64,000 nt of DNA from Sinonovacula constricta (GCA_007844125.1 CM017573.1:4422230-4486229); one strand, 5' to 3'. Numbered from the stretch's first letter, positions 37,401 through 46,717 are shown. Program-made: numbers and translations. The notes: generated by a model from the sequence alone, not told the origin.

Positions 37401-40143
37401 CAATGCATCATTTCCACTATCATCACTTGCTTTTTAAAATGGCAGTGGTTACTGTAGCACAGTAAAATGTAACTGGTGTGAGGAGTATGCTGAGGTCCTG
37501 ACCACTGGCAATCCAGTCAGCTTGTGTGCATCAGAAGTGAGAAACAATACACACACCAATTTGTGGCTTACCAATTCCTTTTCCACCATGAGCACTCAGA
37601 ATTATCTCTGTGTTTTTGTGTGTGCAGTACCCCAAAGAAGGAAACTTTCAATGCCTTTCGTTCACTAATTTTTTCTTTATTTTAGATGCTCAGAAAGAAC
37701 TGTCCACTCTTGTTGGCATGACAGCAGTGGAGGGGCAAATTTGTCCGCAGGCAGGGGAGATTAGTGCTGATATAACTGGAGCTGAGGATGGAGTGACTTC
37801 CCATGTTACCATGCCTGCACCAGAGGGCATCACCATCCAGGAGCCTGACTGTGGCGCAGCATCTGCTAATATGGTGAGTCATAAATTGAAGATATATGAT
37901 TGGTAAATGTTACTCCTGGGTTCAAAAATTCTATAGTTCTAGCCTGATAAATTTACACTGGTTTCTGAATAACTTGGTCTTGGTTTGATATATATTTATT
38001 TAACATTTTTTAATTTAATCCTATTCAGATTCCTTGCATATATTGTTCCATATAATGACATATACCCACTAACAACAAGAGGTCAAATTTTGTATATGAT
38101 ACTTGTAAAATTTATTTATTTTTCTTAATCATATTTTCTTTACTCCAATGCAGGTGTTATATGCATTTTTTATAACTACACAACTATTGTTTTGTGATTT
38201 ATTTTTTCCAATTATATATTATTATATTTGTCGAAATAGGGGAGTGCCACTGGTCAGACAGGGGAGTTAACTGAGGAGACCCAGCCTGCCAGCAAGGAAC
38301 CAATCTCGGCATCGGCCCAGTTACAGGACAATGTGAGATACATCAAGAAGAAGAGCAAATCTCCACCTCCAAAGTTAGTGTGTAGTTTCAGTCTGATCTA
38401 GTATAGCTGATATCGAGGTCTTTGGGTCCATTGTCCAATGTATTCTGAGATTCATAATTGTGATGTCTCTTGTTATTCCATTGTCAGTAATATTTGTAGT
38501 TGGAAAGTGAAACTGTCACTATTTTATCATGTTATATGTATACTAGTATAGTATGATACCATTTTGTTTTATCTATGTGCATTTTGGTATTCATTTTTTA
38601 TATAGTATCTATGATTAGTCAATTTCTTAGCACAAGATTTTCTTGTGCAGTGTATTTTAATTTTTAAATTGACAAGTTATATTTGCATTATTTAATTACT
38701 ATATTAAACTCTTTCACTACTTTATTTTCAGGTCAGTTGATTTTGCCCCAGAGTTTGCCAATCAGCTTGTGGCGACTGCAGTGAATGCAGCAGGGCAGGC
38801 ATACATCACAGCCAAAGCTGTCTTTAAGACATGGCAGGATAAACAGGTGAGTGCCTGACTAAACTGGCCTGGAGATGGATTGGTTTGTTTGTTTTGTTTA
38901 CTGTTGTATCACTTCAACTCAGTTATGGTCATATTTGCGACATCCAATTATTATTGGTGAAGAATTTCCCCAGACTTTTGTATGAGTAAAACCCCTGGCA
39001 CATCGTAGATTAGCTGGACAACCTCAGAATAAAGTTCTCACAGGAACTCGAACCTACAGGTAGAAGGCTGAGTTATAAAGTTGGCATCCCTAATCCCCTG
39101 GCCACACCTGATTTGAGTTTGCTTCAAATGGTTTGGTCAATTAATGAAAAACTGTAGCACATGAAATAAATGTTGTTTTACTCTTTAAACCTTTATTTTG
39201 TTTACATTTCTGTTGCTGCAGGAGTTTCATATGTCTTAGTATTTTGTTCTTAAGTTCAAGGATTTACAAGTATTCTACTCTGTTGCAGTAATGTGTCTTG
39301 TAGTTCATCATTGTGTTTGGTTTATGTTCTACTTTTTAGTATTTTTTGTCAGACTGTAGATGTTCTACTTGTTGAATTATAAAAATAGTTTCCATAAAAC
39401 AAGTTTCATATAGCATACTTATTTTACAATATGTTTTCTGAAATTTTCTCTTGTATAAGCGCTAAAAAGCCTTTATTTCACGAAGGTTGAATCTTTATTT
39501 TACCAAGGTCTCCCTGGAGCTCTGGATTTAGATTAATATTATTCAATTTGACCTATGATGAGATATGTTCCTGTTTGCTGAAGGCACCTTTTTATCATAT
39601 TGCTTTTCTTACCAGATGTGAAGCATAATATATTGTGTTGCCAAAACATCCTGATGTTTATTTAACTTTGTCATTAACAAAAACCCACACCTATTTCAAC
39701 TTCAGGCTGAAGCAAAGCAACAATCCCTCAAAGCCAGCCTGAACCAAACTGATGGGTCCAACAAGCCCAGCCAACCCCAAGGTTGGAAGCCTGCCTCCAC
39801 CCAGTGGTCACCACCTGATGAAGACCATTTCACCCCACCAACTTCCCAGTGGAAACCTCCTACATCTGATTTTAAACCCCCGCAATCCAACTTTAAACCA
39901 CCACAGTCAAATTTCAAACCCCTGAAATCAGGTTGGACTCCACCAGCGGAGGATTACAAGCCCCCAGCTGCAGTGTGGACGCCACCAAAAGAGGAAGAAA
40001 AACCAAAACCTACGGGACCAATGGAGAAGTTGTTTGACATGGGGTTCTTCGATAGCCAACTTAACAGAGATTTGTTGAACAAATATGATAATGATCTAGA
40101 GAGGGTGGTTAGAGAGTTACTGAATAGGAAGAATACTGATTAG
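17930..40143 (+). CDS. NBR1: NBR1 selective autophagy receptor, 23 exons
   Basis: Exons: 17930-18034, 18445-18507, 18860-18901, 19312-19429, 19838-19906, 22136-22296, 22659-22793, 25336-25489, 26050-26122, 28058-28294, 30085-30276, 31106-31238, 31585-31890, 32286-32483, 33850-34074, 34748-34868, 35211-35403, 35856-36074, 36570-36768, 37686-37873, 38240-38373, 38732-38846, 39706-40143. All junctions are GT-AG and all phases agree, except that exons 17 and 19 each contain one base too many. The domain order PB1, ZZ, coiled coil, FW, LIR, amphipathic helix, UBA is diagnostic of NBR1. NBR1 is a cytosolic receptor that binds ubiquitinated cargo through UBA and Atg8/LC3 through LIR, and drives aggrephagy and pexophagy. 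The frame-corrected length is about 1,271 residues (human 966); the excess is mostly in linkers. The start at 17930 is the first in-frame ATG and opens the PB1 domain directly. Confidence 0.95.
19838..25489 (+). CDS. NBR1: NBR1 exons 5-8: linker between PB1 and ZZ
   Basis: Exons 19838-19906, 22136-22296, 22659-22793 and 25336-25489 encode about 173 residues with no named domain. They are rich in Pro, Gln, Glu and Ser, then strongly charged (KEEVKIEKTEV). Exon 7 ends with a more conserved-looking hydrophobic stretch, VLQYSDFVSFMNK. Exon 8 begins with a charged helix (LKKDLRTEIVRDVTRKTVKH) of the kind found shortly before the ZZ finger in NBR1/p62 proteins. Splice phases run 1, 1, 0, 0, 1 without conflict. 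Confidence 0.88.
20141..20442 (+). repeat. tRNA-derived SINE, family 2, in NBR1 intron 5
   Basis: Plus-strand copy. The tRNA-like head is at 20141-20210 (CATGGTAGAGCATGTGTCCG, then CTGGGTTCAATCCCGGGCC). The body and the GTTGGTGGGTCAGTTAAACC end match 6985-7310 in reverse. Confidence 0.75.
21643..21822. repeat. 36-bp tandem repeat, 5 copies, in NBR1 intron 5
   Basis: The unit is AGATTTATAAATTGTCGTGT followed by TAAGTTATTTGAAGGT. It is open on both strands because 36 is a multiple of three, giving RFINCRVKLFEG-type repeats on one strand and QFINLPSNNLAR on the other. It lies inside an intron. Confidence 0.9.
23534..23561. repeat. Poly-G tract in NBR1 intron 7
   Basis: A run of more than 20 G within a G-rich context (GGTGGAGGTGGGG). 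It could form a G-quadruplex. Confidence 0.8.
24395..25245. mobile_element. TIR element, copy B, in NBR1 intron 7
   Basis: Same family as 6575-7785 without the SINE: left end CTGTAAAGTCCATCTATTAA, right end CATTAGGTGGCATTTTACTG. The internal blocks are collinear with copy A. No transposase is visible. Confidence 0.6.
26050..28294 (+). CDS. NBR1: NBR1 exons 9-10: ZZ-type zinc finger
   Basis: The ZZ domain is split by a 1.9-kb intron. Exon 9 gives CDGCSNTIEGVRYRCG and exon 10 continues NCVDFDLCQDCE and then IHDPDHVFLKL, so the cysteine pairs and the terminal histidine region of a ZZ finger are all present (about residues 288-336). The junction is phase 2: GG from TGTGG|GTAGGT plus C from the next exon. 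In NBR1/p62 this domain binds N-degron or related ligands. After the ZZ finger, exon 10 encodes a basic, Pro-containing linker (YRTPKPRRTK). Confidence 0.95.
26478..26700 (+). repeat. tRNA-derived SINE, family 1, in NBR1 intron 9
   Basis: Well-preserved plus-strand copy: head GGCGCCCATGGCATGGTGAT, B-box GGGTTCAAGTCC, body GGGAAGGTCTTCCAGCTGAC, tail CGTCGCTATAATGATCATAA. Confidence 0.85.
26644..27070. repeat. 107-bp tandem array, 4 copies
   Basis: Copies begin at 26644, 26751, 26858 and 26965, exactly 107 bp apart. Each unit is the last 60 bases of the family-1 SINE (CCTACACCAAACAGC to ATGTGATGTATAACAACAAC) joined to the first 45 bases of a CAGGGCTGTCAC element. The copies are nearly identical. 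Confidence 0.92.
27030..27930. mobile_element. hAT-like TIR element in NBR1 intron 9
   Basis: It begins with the last CAGAGCTGTCACGATATACA of the array and ends with TTGTGACAGCCCTA at about 27926-27930. The inverted ends (YAGGGCTGTCACRA) are of hAT type. No transposase frame. A similar terminus (ACCGTGACAGCCCTG) occurs at 42320-42334. Confidence 0.55.
28058..28294 (+). CDS. NBR1: NBR1 exon 10
   Basis: The exon begins after GTTTTCAG, completes the codon split with exon 9, and carries the second half of the ZZ finger (NCVDFDLCQDCE). It ends AA|GTAAGT; exon 11 supplies the third base. The whole 237 bases are open in this frame. Confidence 0.95.
28429..29875. mobile_element. TIR element with internal 345-bp repeats, NBR1 intron 10
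   Basis: The inverted ends are TATACCCCCACCA at 28429 and, inverted, at 29875. Next to the left end is a CCGT/CTGT tetranucleotide run (28482-28526). Inside are about four tandem units of 343-346 bp (landmark CCGCTCT near 28710, 29056, 29399 and 29745), each containing GGTCAAGGTCAC and CTCTGTATTGCATTTTGA. There is no coding capacity. Confidence 0.75.
30085..30276 (+). CDS. NBR1: NBR1 exon 11: basic coiled coil and start of FW domain
   Basis: The exon encodes a run of about 35 residues dominated by Lys, Arg and Glu (for example RIKDERKIEKLKKKEEKHKR), a probable coiled coil or single alpha helix. NBR1 has a coiled coil in this place. The end (DKNTVRYDFYK) leads into the FW domain. Donor GTAAGT; phase 2 on both sides. 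Confidence 0.9.
30838..31072 (+). repeat. tRNA-derived SINE, family 1, in NBR1 intron 11
   Basis: Plus-strand copy with diverged head (CTATAGTACTAGATTTGCAG), shared body (GTGGGAAGGTCTTACAGTTG) and tail (GCACTATAATGGCCGTAATG). It ends about 35 bases before exon 12. Confidence 0.8.
31106..31890 (+). CDS. NBR1: NBR1 exons 12-13: FW (four-tryptophan) domain
   Basis: Exons 31106-31238 and 31585-31890 encode the Ig-like FW domain, the hallmark that separates NBR1 from p62. The blocks GTKFVKIWRMKNDGDGHW, LLWGNIP, GVISIEFVSP, YQSHWKLYEHG and FGARVWCSIVV match human NBR1 (TKFIKHWRMKN, MWGN, GVVSVEF, YTSHWRL, FGPRVWCSI). The conserved tryptophans are all present. In other NBR1 proteins the FW domain binds cargo or MAP1B. 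Exon 13 ends in a Glu/Lys-rich tail. Confidence 0.97.
32286..34868 (+). CDS. NBR1: NBR1 exons 14-16: acidic linker
   Basis: Exons 32286-32483 (donor GTTAGA, weak but canonical GT), 33850-34074 (donor GTTTGT) and 34748-34868 encode a long low-complexity linker rich in Glu, Asp, Ser and Thr. It contains segments such as LEITFRPTKEEHLRAVSVKN and SLSDVECGGGFVMYDQAP. The latter has acidic residues before an aromatic but lacks a hydrophobic residue at +3, so it is not a good LIR. Exon 16 ends with TPTPTNTPFG, a run of possible proline-directed phosphorylation sites. Confidence 0.87.
32880..33681. mobile_element. Repeat element with internal 120-bp units, NBR1 intron 14
   Basis: The left end is TTTTAGCTCACCTGAGCTCA and the right end GGTGAGCGCTTAAGGGCCAT then CATGGCCCTCTTGTTT. 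Three to four internal units of about 120 bp share CAATCTTCATCAAACTTGG and AAAAAGCTTGTGAACACACT. I associate the right end with a very common bivalve repeat (recall, not a search). Confidence 0.65.
35211..35403 (+). CDS. NBR1: NBR1 exon 17 with a one-base frame break
   Basis: The acceptor ACACTAG and entry phase give an open frame reading DVTPLKTPNPEPEDETEDQC and on to NSSSVEFVG, which then hits TGA at 35327-35329. The frame one base later is open from 35312 to a GTAGGG donor after 35403. It reads AVPDGEDHAVTTDTMTEYI and then QQRMAGLDLKP, and it leaves in exactly the phase needed by the LIR exon. One extra base somewhere in 35312-35328, for example one G of the GG at 35311-35312, explains everything. 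A short-exon splice form is less likely because the in-phase GT sites upstream are poor. Confidence 0.75.
35515..35668 (+). repeat. Truncated SINE, family 1, in NBR1 intron 17
   Basis: It contains only the 3' body and tail (GTGGGAAGGTCTTCCAGTTG to GTGATGTATTTCAAGAACAA); the tRNA-like head is missing or decayed. Confidence 0.75.
35856..36074 (+). CDS. NBR1: NBR1 exon 18: LC3-interacting region (LIR)
   Basis: The exon encodes an acidic serine-rich lead-in (YSDDGDDDSSLSDSD) followed by YIIVPMPECFDISRP. Human NBR1 has EDYIIILPECFDTSRP at its main LIR, so this is the orthologous motif. The core Y-I-I-V satisfies aromatic-x-x-hydrophobic with acids just before it. The motif should dock Atg8/LC3/GABARAP proteins on the phagophore. 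The donor is CAGA|GTATGT and the exit phase is 1. Confidence 0.95.
36203..36412 (+). repeat. tRNA-derived SINE, family 1, in NBR1 intron 18
   Basis: Plus-strand copy: head CCCATGGCATAGTGATAGAG, B box GTGGGTTAGAGTCACATTC, body GTCTTCCAGCTAACCTGCGG. Confidence 0.78.
36570..36768 (+). CDS. NBR1: NBR1 exon 19 with a one-base frame break
   Basis: The entry frame reads RAVSVDDILSTSGSLSDRPL, with SVDDILSTSGSL aligning to SISDILTTSQTL just after the LIR of human NBR1, then reaches TAA at 36698-36700. Removing one G from the GGGG run at 36693-36696 gives a continuous frame (IARDKEGNPEPSYGPQEGA) to the GTGAGA donor at 36769 in the phase needed by exon 20. A second possibility is a donor inside the exon (ACAA|GTAACA near 36680), which would also join exon 20 in phase and skip the break. 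Confidence 0.78.
37686..38373 (+). CDS. NBR1: NBR1 exons 20-21: linker
   Basis: Exons 37686-37873 (donor GTGAGT) and 38240-38373 (donor GTTAGT) encode about 107 residues without a named domain. They are rich in Ala, Gly, Glu and Thr and end in a basic patch, RYIKKKSKSPPPK. That patch precedes the membrane-associated helix of the next exon and could support contact with acidic lipids (inference). Confidence 0.85.
38732..38846 (+). CDS. NBR1: NBR1 exon 22: amphipathic (JUBA-adjacent) helix
   Basis: The exon encodes SVDFAPEFANQLVATAVNAA and then GQAYITAKAVFKTWQDKQ, an Ala-rich amphipathic helix. Human NBR1 has a comparable segment (LVKGALSVAASAYKALFAG) just before its UBA, the J domain that binds membranes and is needed for peroxisome targeting. 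Position and composition support the same role here. Phase 2 entry, phase 0 exit. Confidence 0.85.
38925..39107 (-). repeat. tRNA-derived SINE, family 1, in NBR1 intron 22
   Basis: Minus-strand copy with the tail (GTTATGGTCATATTTGCGAC) first, body (CTGGCACATCGTAGATTAGC) and head end near 39090. Confidence 0.7.
39706..40143 (+). CDS. NBR1: NBR1 exon 23: aromatic/proline repeats and UBA domain
   Basis: The last exon encodes 145 residues. The first 100 contain about ten short repeats of an aromatic residue, one residue and Pro-Pro (or Pro-Leu/Pro-Ala), such as QWKPPTSDFKPPQSNFKPP. The last 42 are a UBA domain: MEKLFDMGFFDSQLNRDLL, then ERVVRELLNRKNTD. The MGF loop and the spacing match the human UBA (LFEMGFCDRQLNLRLL). 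The UBA domain binds ubiquitin on cargo. The stop is TAG at 40141-40143. The aromatic-Pro-Pro block sits where vertebrate NBR1 has only a short linker. Confidence 0.95.
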   Translation, partial: AEAKQQSLKASLNQTDGSNKPSQPQGWKPASTQWSPPDEDHFTPPTSQWKPPTSDFKPPQSNFKPPQSNFKPLKSGWTPPAEDYKPPAAVWTPPKEEEKPKPTGPMEKLFDMGFFDSQLNRDLLNKYDNDLERVVRELLNRKNTD

Positions 40144-40741
40144 TCAGTGTAAAAAAAGGTGTGGTTTAGATGGAGTGGACTAATAGGAGAGATGTTTTGA
40201 TAGAAGAGGGTGTGGTTTTGAAAGAGTGTAAGAATGTTTAGAGACTTTTCTTGTAAAAGATTGTGATTGTTTTTTCTTTGAAGGGGTGTAGGGCTTGTGT
40301 GTGTTTGTCCACATGCTGATTGTATGCTTTTGCTTTTTTTAGAAAGAGCAGAGAAAAAAGTGATTTGGACAACTTGTTCAAATAGAGTTGTTAAATCATG
40401 TAAACATTTAATCTTGCTTAAATCTTTTTATTCTACTATGTGCAGAGAATGAAGATGTATGCTGAATACAGTATTTTGTGTTACCAGTTGTGTATATATT
40501 GTCGGTATATGACTGTTGGATAGTCTTTGATGGATCTTTGATGTTTTTATGAATTGGGAGTTTGGTTATTAATTTTGACTGAAAACACAGAATTAGTCAA
40601 CAGTTTTAGTGTGCATATAATATCTGGAAATAATGCACAATACAATCCTATGTTTATATAGTGTATTTGTCCATCATGCTTGAATGTGTTGTTATTACAA
40701 AGGACTTTAGTATTATTTTGAAGTAAAAAAAGTATAATAAA
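40144..40741 (+). promoter_or_regulatory. NBR1 proximal 3' UTR with AATAAA signal
   Basis: The non-coding sequence after the NBR1 stop is T-rich. The first AATAAA is at 40736-40741, giving a plausible 3' UTR of about 600 bases. Further AATAAA motifs occur downstream (for example 43584-43589), so longer 3' UTRs that include the 53-bp array are possible. Confidence 0.5.
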
Positions 40742-40963
40742 AACAAGTTACGAATTCTGAGCAATATCTTAAATTTGTTTTGAAAGTGCTTTTGTTGACA
40801 TTAAAACAAGTTGAAAGAAAAGATAATGTCTCTCTACATATGTACATATTATGTTGTATCATTTTTGGTTATTGTTAAGAATGCATTGTGAATGTTGTTT
40901 GTTGCTGATATTTTTCTTCTTTTCTCTCTAGATTTTCCCAATCTCATTTTAAACTCATAAAGA

Positions 40964-41460
40964 TTTGTAATTCTTGTTTGAACTGTACACTTAGCAAGCT
41001 ACATTGTAATTTAAACAATGTAATTCTTGTTTGAACTGTACACTTAGCAAGCTACATTGTAATTCAAACAATGTAATTCTTGTTTGAACTTTTCACTTTA
41101 CAAGCTACATTGTAATTCAAACAATGTAATTCTTGTTTGAACTGTTCACTTTACAAGCTACATTGTAATTCAAACAATGTAATTCTTGTTTGAACTTTTC
41201 ACTTTACAAGCTACATTGTAATTCAAACAATGTAATTCTTGTTTGAACTTTTCACTTTACAAGCTACATTGTAATTCAAACAATGTAATTCTTGTTTGAA
41301 CTGTTCACTTTACAAGCTACATTGTAATTTAAACAATGTAATTCTTGTTATTGTAATTCAAACAATGTAATTCTTGTTTGAACTGTTCACTTTACAAGCT
41401 ACATTGTAATTCAAACAATGTAATTCTTGTTATTGTAATTCAAACATTGTAATTCTTACA
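40964..41460. repeat. 53-bp tandem array with a built-in hairpin
   Basis: About nine units, most 53 bp: TGTAATTCTTGTTTGAACTG, TTCACTTTACAAGC, then TACATTGTAATTCAAACAA. Each junction forms TACATTGT-AATTCAA-ACAATGTA, an 8-bp stem with a 7-base loop. The last copies are shortened. The array lies 220 bases after the first NBR1 polyadenylation signal, so longer transcripts could contain it. Confidence 0.9.
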
Positions 41461-44400
41461 TAATGAGTATATTGCAATACATACCACAATATATTGCCAG
41501 TATTTGATAAAACTATTATAAAGACCTTTTCACCCAATTATAATAAACAGAATGAACAACTAATGCCTGAGTGTAATATGACATAGCTTTATAACAGGTT
41601 AATACAGAGATAAGAAAGTAATAGGACCAGAAGGTAGCAAAATAAAAACAACAATTTAACTGCAAAAAAAAATCACAGCAGTGTAGTATGATGCACCTAG
41701 TTAATTCAGGCGGATGATGACGATTCACTAATGTGTTTAGGTTGGTTGTACCTCCACTTCACTCCTTACATGCACATCTAAATGTCGACAACATGTGACA
41801 CCTTTAACACTTTTCTTTATTGATCTGTCATCCATTACCTAGTGGCCCACCACAATTGCTTTTTATTGATTTAATTTGTGGAGTTCTTTTGAAAAATCAA
41901 TTTTGCTCAGCCATAATGTTTACAAATTGCAACCGTCTTGTCCGATTGAACTGTCGAACAAAAGGTAATAATAATGTTCTTAGTATTCTGCAAGAACTAT
42001 CATATAATAATCTAGAAATGAAATTGTCAAATCTAAAACCAAAATCTCGTTTAAAATTCTTATTGAAAGTAATATCGCAGAGGCAAATCGAGAATGCCGC
42101 ATTTCCCAAACGGTTTAGAATGAACTCCCCTACCATGCATTTGACATAGACTACATTGTCAGTCAGTTAATGGTGATCGCTTTTCATAAATACAAGAATG
42201 TTTGATTTTGGGTCACAAAATGGCAGCAAACAAAGTTGACAAAATATTATAAAAACCGGTATGTTCATTGTGTATCGTGGTATTGTATTGACTTTACCCA
42301 GTATTGCAATATACCGGTATACCGTGACAGCCCTGGTATCCAATTAGCTTATTGTCTAATTATTGCACCAAACAAAATTTTATTTAATTTCAGATGATAT
42401 GGAAATGGCAATAATAATATTGATGAAGTTAATACTGATAATTTACTATTCACAAGTTACAAAATATATGTATACAAGTTTAATTGGCTCTTGGTATTTT
42501 CCTGCTATACATAATATTCATGGTATAAAAAGTGAAGAAAGCCTATTAAAACAAGTCTCTTGCACCATTCAGCTTTATTTTGTAATCATAATACGCTTCA
42601 TGCATCACCTCGACTATTTTGATATTGTTTAATTGTAGTAAAGTACCATTGTCTGTACATTGATGTTTAATTTAATAATATTTTAATTAGACTTTTAATA
42701 TAAATAACTGATATTTAATTGACATTTGATTGATATACTAGGTCTTTCAGGGGTGTGAGAATGATGGAAGATCTATTTTAGTTGAACGTGGGAGTAGTGA
42801 GAGAGTAGTTATTTTTATTTACTATAATTCTTTATTTTATGGTGTTTGTTTTTTCTTGGAAACATTTGATAAAAAGATAAACATTGAATTTTGGATTCTA
42901 GTTTTTTTTATGTTTTTAAATACATCTCAGCAACACAATGGAATTCCAGCATTTACTGGTTGTGGCAGACCCTAAACAATTGTCAAGAATAAACATTTAT
43001 CACTCCATCATTCTGTGTATCTTCATGCCTGGTGACAAAAACAATGCTCAGAGAAAAAATGCTTGATAATATTAGTTTGAAGACCATCAGCCACTGAATA
43101 CAAACAATTTCTATGTAGTTTAATTCTTTACTTGCAGGAAACACCATTATGATGGTTATGTTAATGTGCTAAATGGTGTTTCCAGCTGTTTAAAGGCAAA
43201 CCTCAGCTGAGACGAAATGTTACTTTGATTTACATATTGAATTCTAGATGCTCATCTTTGTTTAATTGATAACATGTAATCAATCATGTTTTCAATAGTG
43301 TGAATGTGAGTTAGAAGAATTTTGGCACAATTTTAATCTGAATATTCGTAAACTTTATTCTTAATTTTACAATTTTGTACAACTAGATGTTCATACACTT
43401 CCTTGGAGCAGTTAAGTTTTGCCGGTGATAAGGTCATCCAACATTTGATAAATACACAATAGGTGCCCATTGATTGTGGTTTGATCATAATTGCTTGAAT
43501 GTTACATTTGTTTATTACTTTTTTTTCTTAAATATATATTATTGTTTTTTGTTTGTCTATTTTTACCTTTTCGCTGTGAACTAAATAAATGTACTGGACT
43601 CTAGGCTGAAGTTTTTGTTTTGAATGTGTGTTACTAAGCCTGTATTGTTGGTCTGTTTTTTTTTAAAATTTTTCACACAAAGTAGAAAGCTACAATATGT
43701 AACATTAAGATAATTTAACATAATTTCAAGTTTTAAAAAGTCTGTTTGCGAAAAGCATATTCATTTTGTATACTGATGTATACAAAATAGATATGCAGAA
43801 GTTATCAAATCCAGTTTTTGTTATTTCTTTACATTTAAAAAAATGCTACAGCACTTTTCCAACAGGTGATAGGATTTTTTGTATTTGTAATCATTGAAAC
43901 ACTGATACTCTTTAACACTGCTATGTGGCTTTTATGTTGCTTTTAACATATCATGTGCTTAACTTTCCATTATTTTATGGTGCTTTTGTTTATTTATCTA
44001 AATAAATTTAATTGTTTTTTATATAATATTAAGCTGAAAGTTGTACTTCAATCTTCAACTTAAGGGTGTCATGTTTGGATTATCTTGAGCTAGTAAACGT
44101 CCTTATATTATACCGTGTCAGTTTAACGGGGATCTTAAAATAATTAAACGGAGGAGGCTGTGCCTTTGTTTGTTGGAGCCATCCTTCACACTGTGATTGG
44201 ACATTTTTGGTGGGAAAATATATACTTATGATAGAATATGAAAAAAGGACAGAATTTTAACTTACTATTGTCATGCACTTTTATCATAGTAGCTTAAAGA
44301 GTAGGTTGATCAATGTAATTAACAAAGTAGTCCAATCGAATTTCTGTCAGAAAAATATATAATAGGTGAAATTAATCGTAGGGGTATGTTCTTGCTTGAA

Positions 44401-45324
44401 CATAAAATTGTACATAAATGGTTAAACAGTTTCATGTCCTTTTGGTAATAAAATCACTGCTAAAGGTAATATATGATGTACTATATGTTGAAACTTATTC
44501 TATTTCCAAAAGTACTTTTATTTCTTGGAGTGCAAGATTAAGGGTAATACAATGAATTTATCTAAGATATAGTATCGGTTCTTAAACCTACATAATGCTG
44601 GTACTCTTTTAATTGTTCTCATGTGATAATATAACAACCTATGTCCTGTGGTATTCTTGTTATGCTCTAACAAAACAATATACCTCACTATGGTAGTAAA
44701 GAAGCCACTTTGACTAAATCTGTCAACTCACAATTTGATCAGTCTTTGCAAAATAGCAATGTTGTGTGGGGTTTTAATTTTTGGTGATTTTTTACTGGTT
44801 CACAGCTGTTAAAACAGGTTTAGATTGTTCCATTTATATTAGTATGTAAATGCTATGTTGGAGAGTTAGTGTAGTCATAGTATTTCCTTGCTGAATCACA
44901 GGTAACTTTCCTTAATCCAAGCACTGGGAGCTCAAGGTATATAACAATTAATTGTCTAATTTATTACTAATTCTTCTCATGAGGTTGCCTATATTTGTGT
45001 TTGATCATTTGTATTGCTTTACACTTTTCAATAGTTTATCTTCACCCTTTTTTTATGTTTGTGCAATTAATAAGTGTTGTAGTCTGATTAACCATAATGT
45101 TGACAATAAACTACTGGACGTCATAAACAGATGTTTGTGTTGTTCTGTTGTAAGTACCAGTTGCTCCTGACTGATGTGTTAAATATTGTAACGTACGATG
45201 CACCAGGAAAAACAAATCAAACTTATTTATTGTGCTCTTCATCAACAGTATAGTTAACATTTCAGATTTTAATTACCTGGTGCAATGCCTTTGAAATCAA
45301 CTTGCCTAGAGATCTTGTAGTAGG

Positions 45325-45690
45325 GAATAATACACATTAAAATATTGTACAAAGTACTAAAAGACGCATTAAAGTATTGTATGAAGTACTAAAAGACACA
45401 TTAAAGTATTGTATAAAGTACTAAAAGACACATTAAAGTATTGTATAAAGTACTAAAAGACACATTAAAGTATTGTATAAAGTACTAAAAGACACATTAA
45501 AGTATTGTATGAAGTACTAAAAGACACATTAAAGTATTGTATGAAGTACTAAAAGACACATTAAAGTATTGTATGAAGTACTAAAAGACACATTAAAGTA
45601 TTGTATAAAGTACTAAAAGACACATTAAAGTATTGTATAAAGTACTAAAAGACGCATTAAAGTATTGTATTAAGTTCTAGTAGGGATATT
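45325..45690. repeat. 32-bp tandem array, about 11 copies
   Basis: The unit ACATTAAAGTATTGTATAAA + GTACTAAAAGAC is repeated head to tail with only two or three common variants (TATAAAG or TATGAAG; GACACATT or GACGCATT). There are no spacers, so this is a minisatellite. Confidence 0.93.
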
Positions 45691-46717
45691 AAAATATTAT
45701 GTTAAGTGCTAGAAGTCATACAAAATATTGCATTCCAATTTAAAATAAAATTTTGAAGCTCTAATAGTTTATTCAGTAATTATATGATAAATCTCATAAA
45801 TCATTATTGATTCTGGTACAATCTATAACAAAATACAGGGCAAGCTCAAACATAAAAAACAAACACTAACAATGGGGCTTAAGGCATACATTTAATCTAT
45901 TACATTATAAAATGATGTAGAAAGACATCGTGTTCTGAAACAACTAGGGACCTGAGCCCTGTTTTTATAACTTCCTTTTTATTTACGTATACAACATTTG
46001 TAAACAATACAAATAAGGCATACTGAGTTTTTTCCATTTGACCAATATTAGTTTTCGATACAAAACAAATAGAAGTCCCAGAAACCAATTTGTTCATGAC
46101 TTAACAATGTCAAGACATTCTTGTTGTTCTTTAAATACTGAATAAAAATATGCTATTTTTTCTAGATATATAACTTGCATGTTCACATACAATTATTTGA
46201 AAATAGATTATTTTTTGGCTTAAGTAGATGTATCTTTTTACAGTATGTGCCCTCCATTTTCAAAAGAAGACACCGTGAAAAAAACATTATTGCAATTTCC
46301 ATTTCTACAAAATTATTATATACCTGTACATTAAAACCATACTTCAAACCTTTGTATCAATATAGGATTTATCATTTAATTCTGAGTACAATAAATAAAC
46401 ACAACTTACTATATTAGAACACCATTTTTTCCTAAACAAACACTAAATCTAATATACTGTAGTACGTTTATTACACTTATTTGTTTTCATAACTGCCAGT
46501 TTCAAAATTTCATTTTATCTACCCATACTTATTCTATCATCATAGGTAATTTTAAATGCTTTTGTTATACAATATACCCTTTTATGTCAAAATAAATAAA
46601 ATAAGAAAGGAATAAAACAGAATATTAACTGTTCCTTTTAAAAGTATTCTCTGAGCTTAAATCATTGCTAAACACCCTTGCATTTTGGCATCGGTGGATC
46701 AGAGAGAATCACAAAAA

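Larger units (their letters stand above)
40742..46717. other. Convergent intergenic region between NBR1 and the vWA gene
   Basis: Apart from the two tandem arrays and a hAT-like terminus near 42255-42340 (with GTATTGCAATATACCGGTAT) I see no gene. The sequence is T-rich on the plus strand. Several AATAAA motifs occur. Short open frames around 41820-42150 and 42363-42632 lack any protein-like features. Confidence 0.5.

Noticed and set aside
41820..42149. 109-codon frame downstream of NBR1
   Set aside because: No recognisable motif, AT-driven composition, opposite strand also open, no splice or start context.
45325..45690. CRISPR-like array
   Set aside because: The units are head-to-tail with no unique spacers, in an animal genome; it is a minisatellite.
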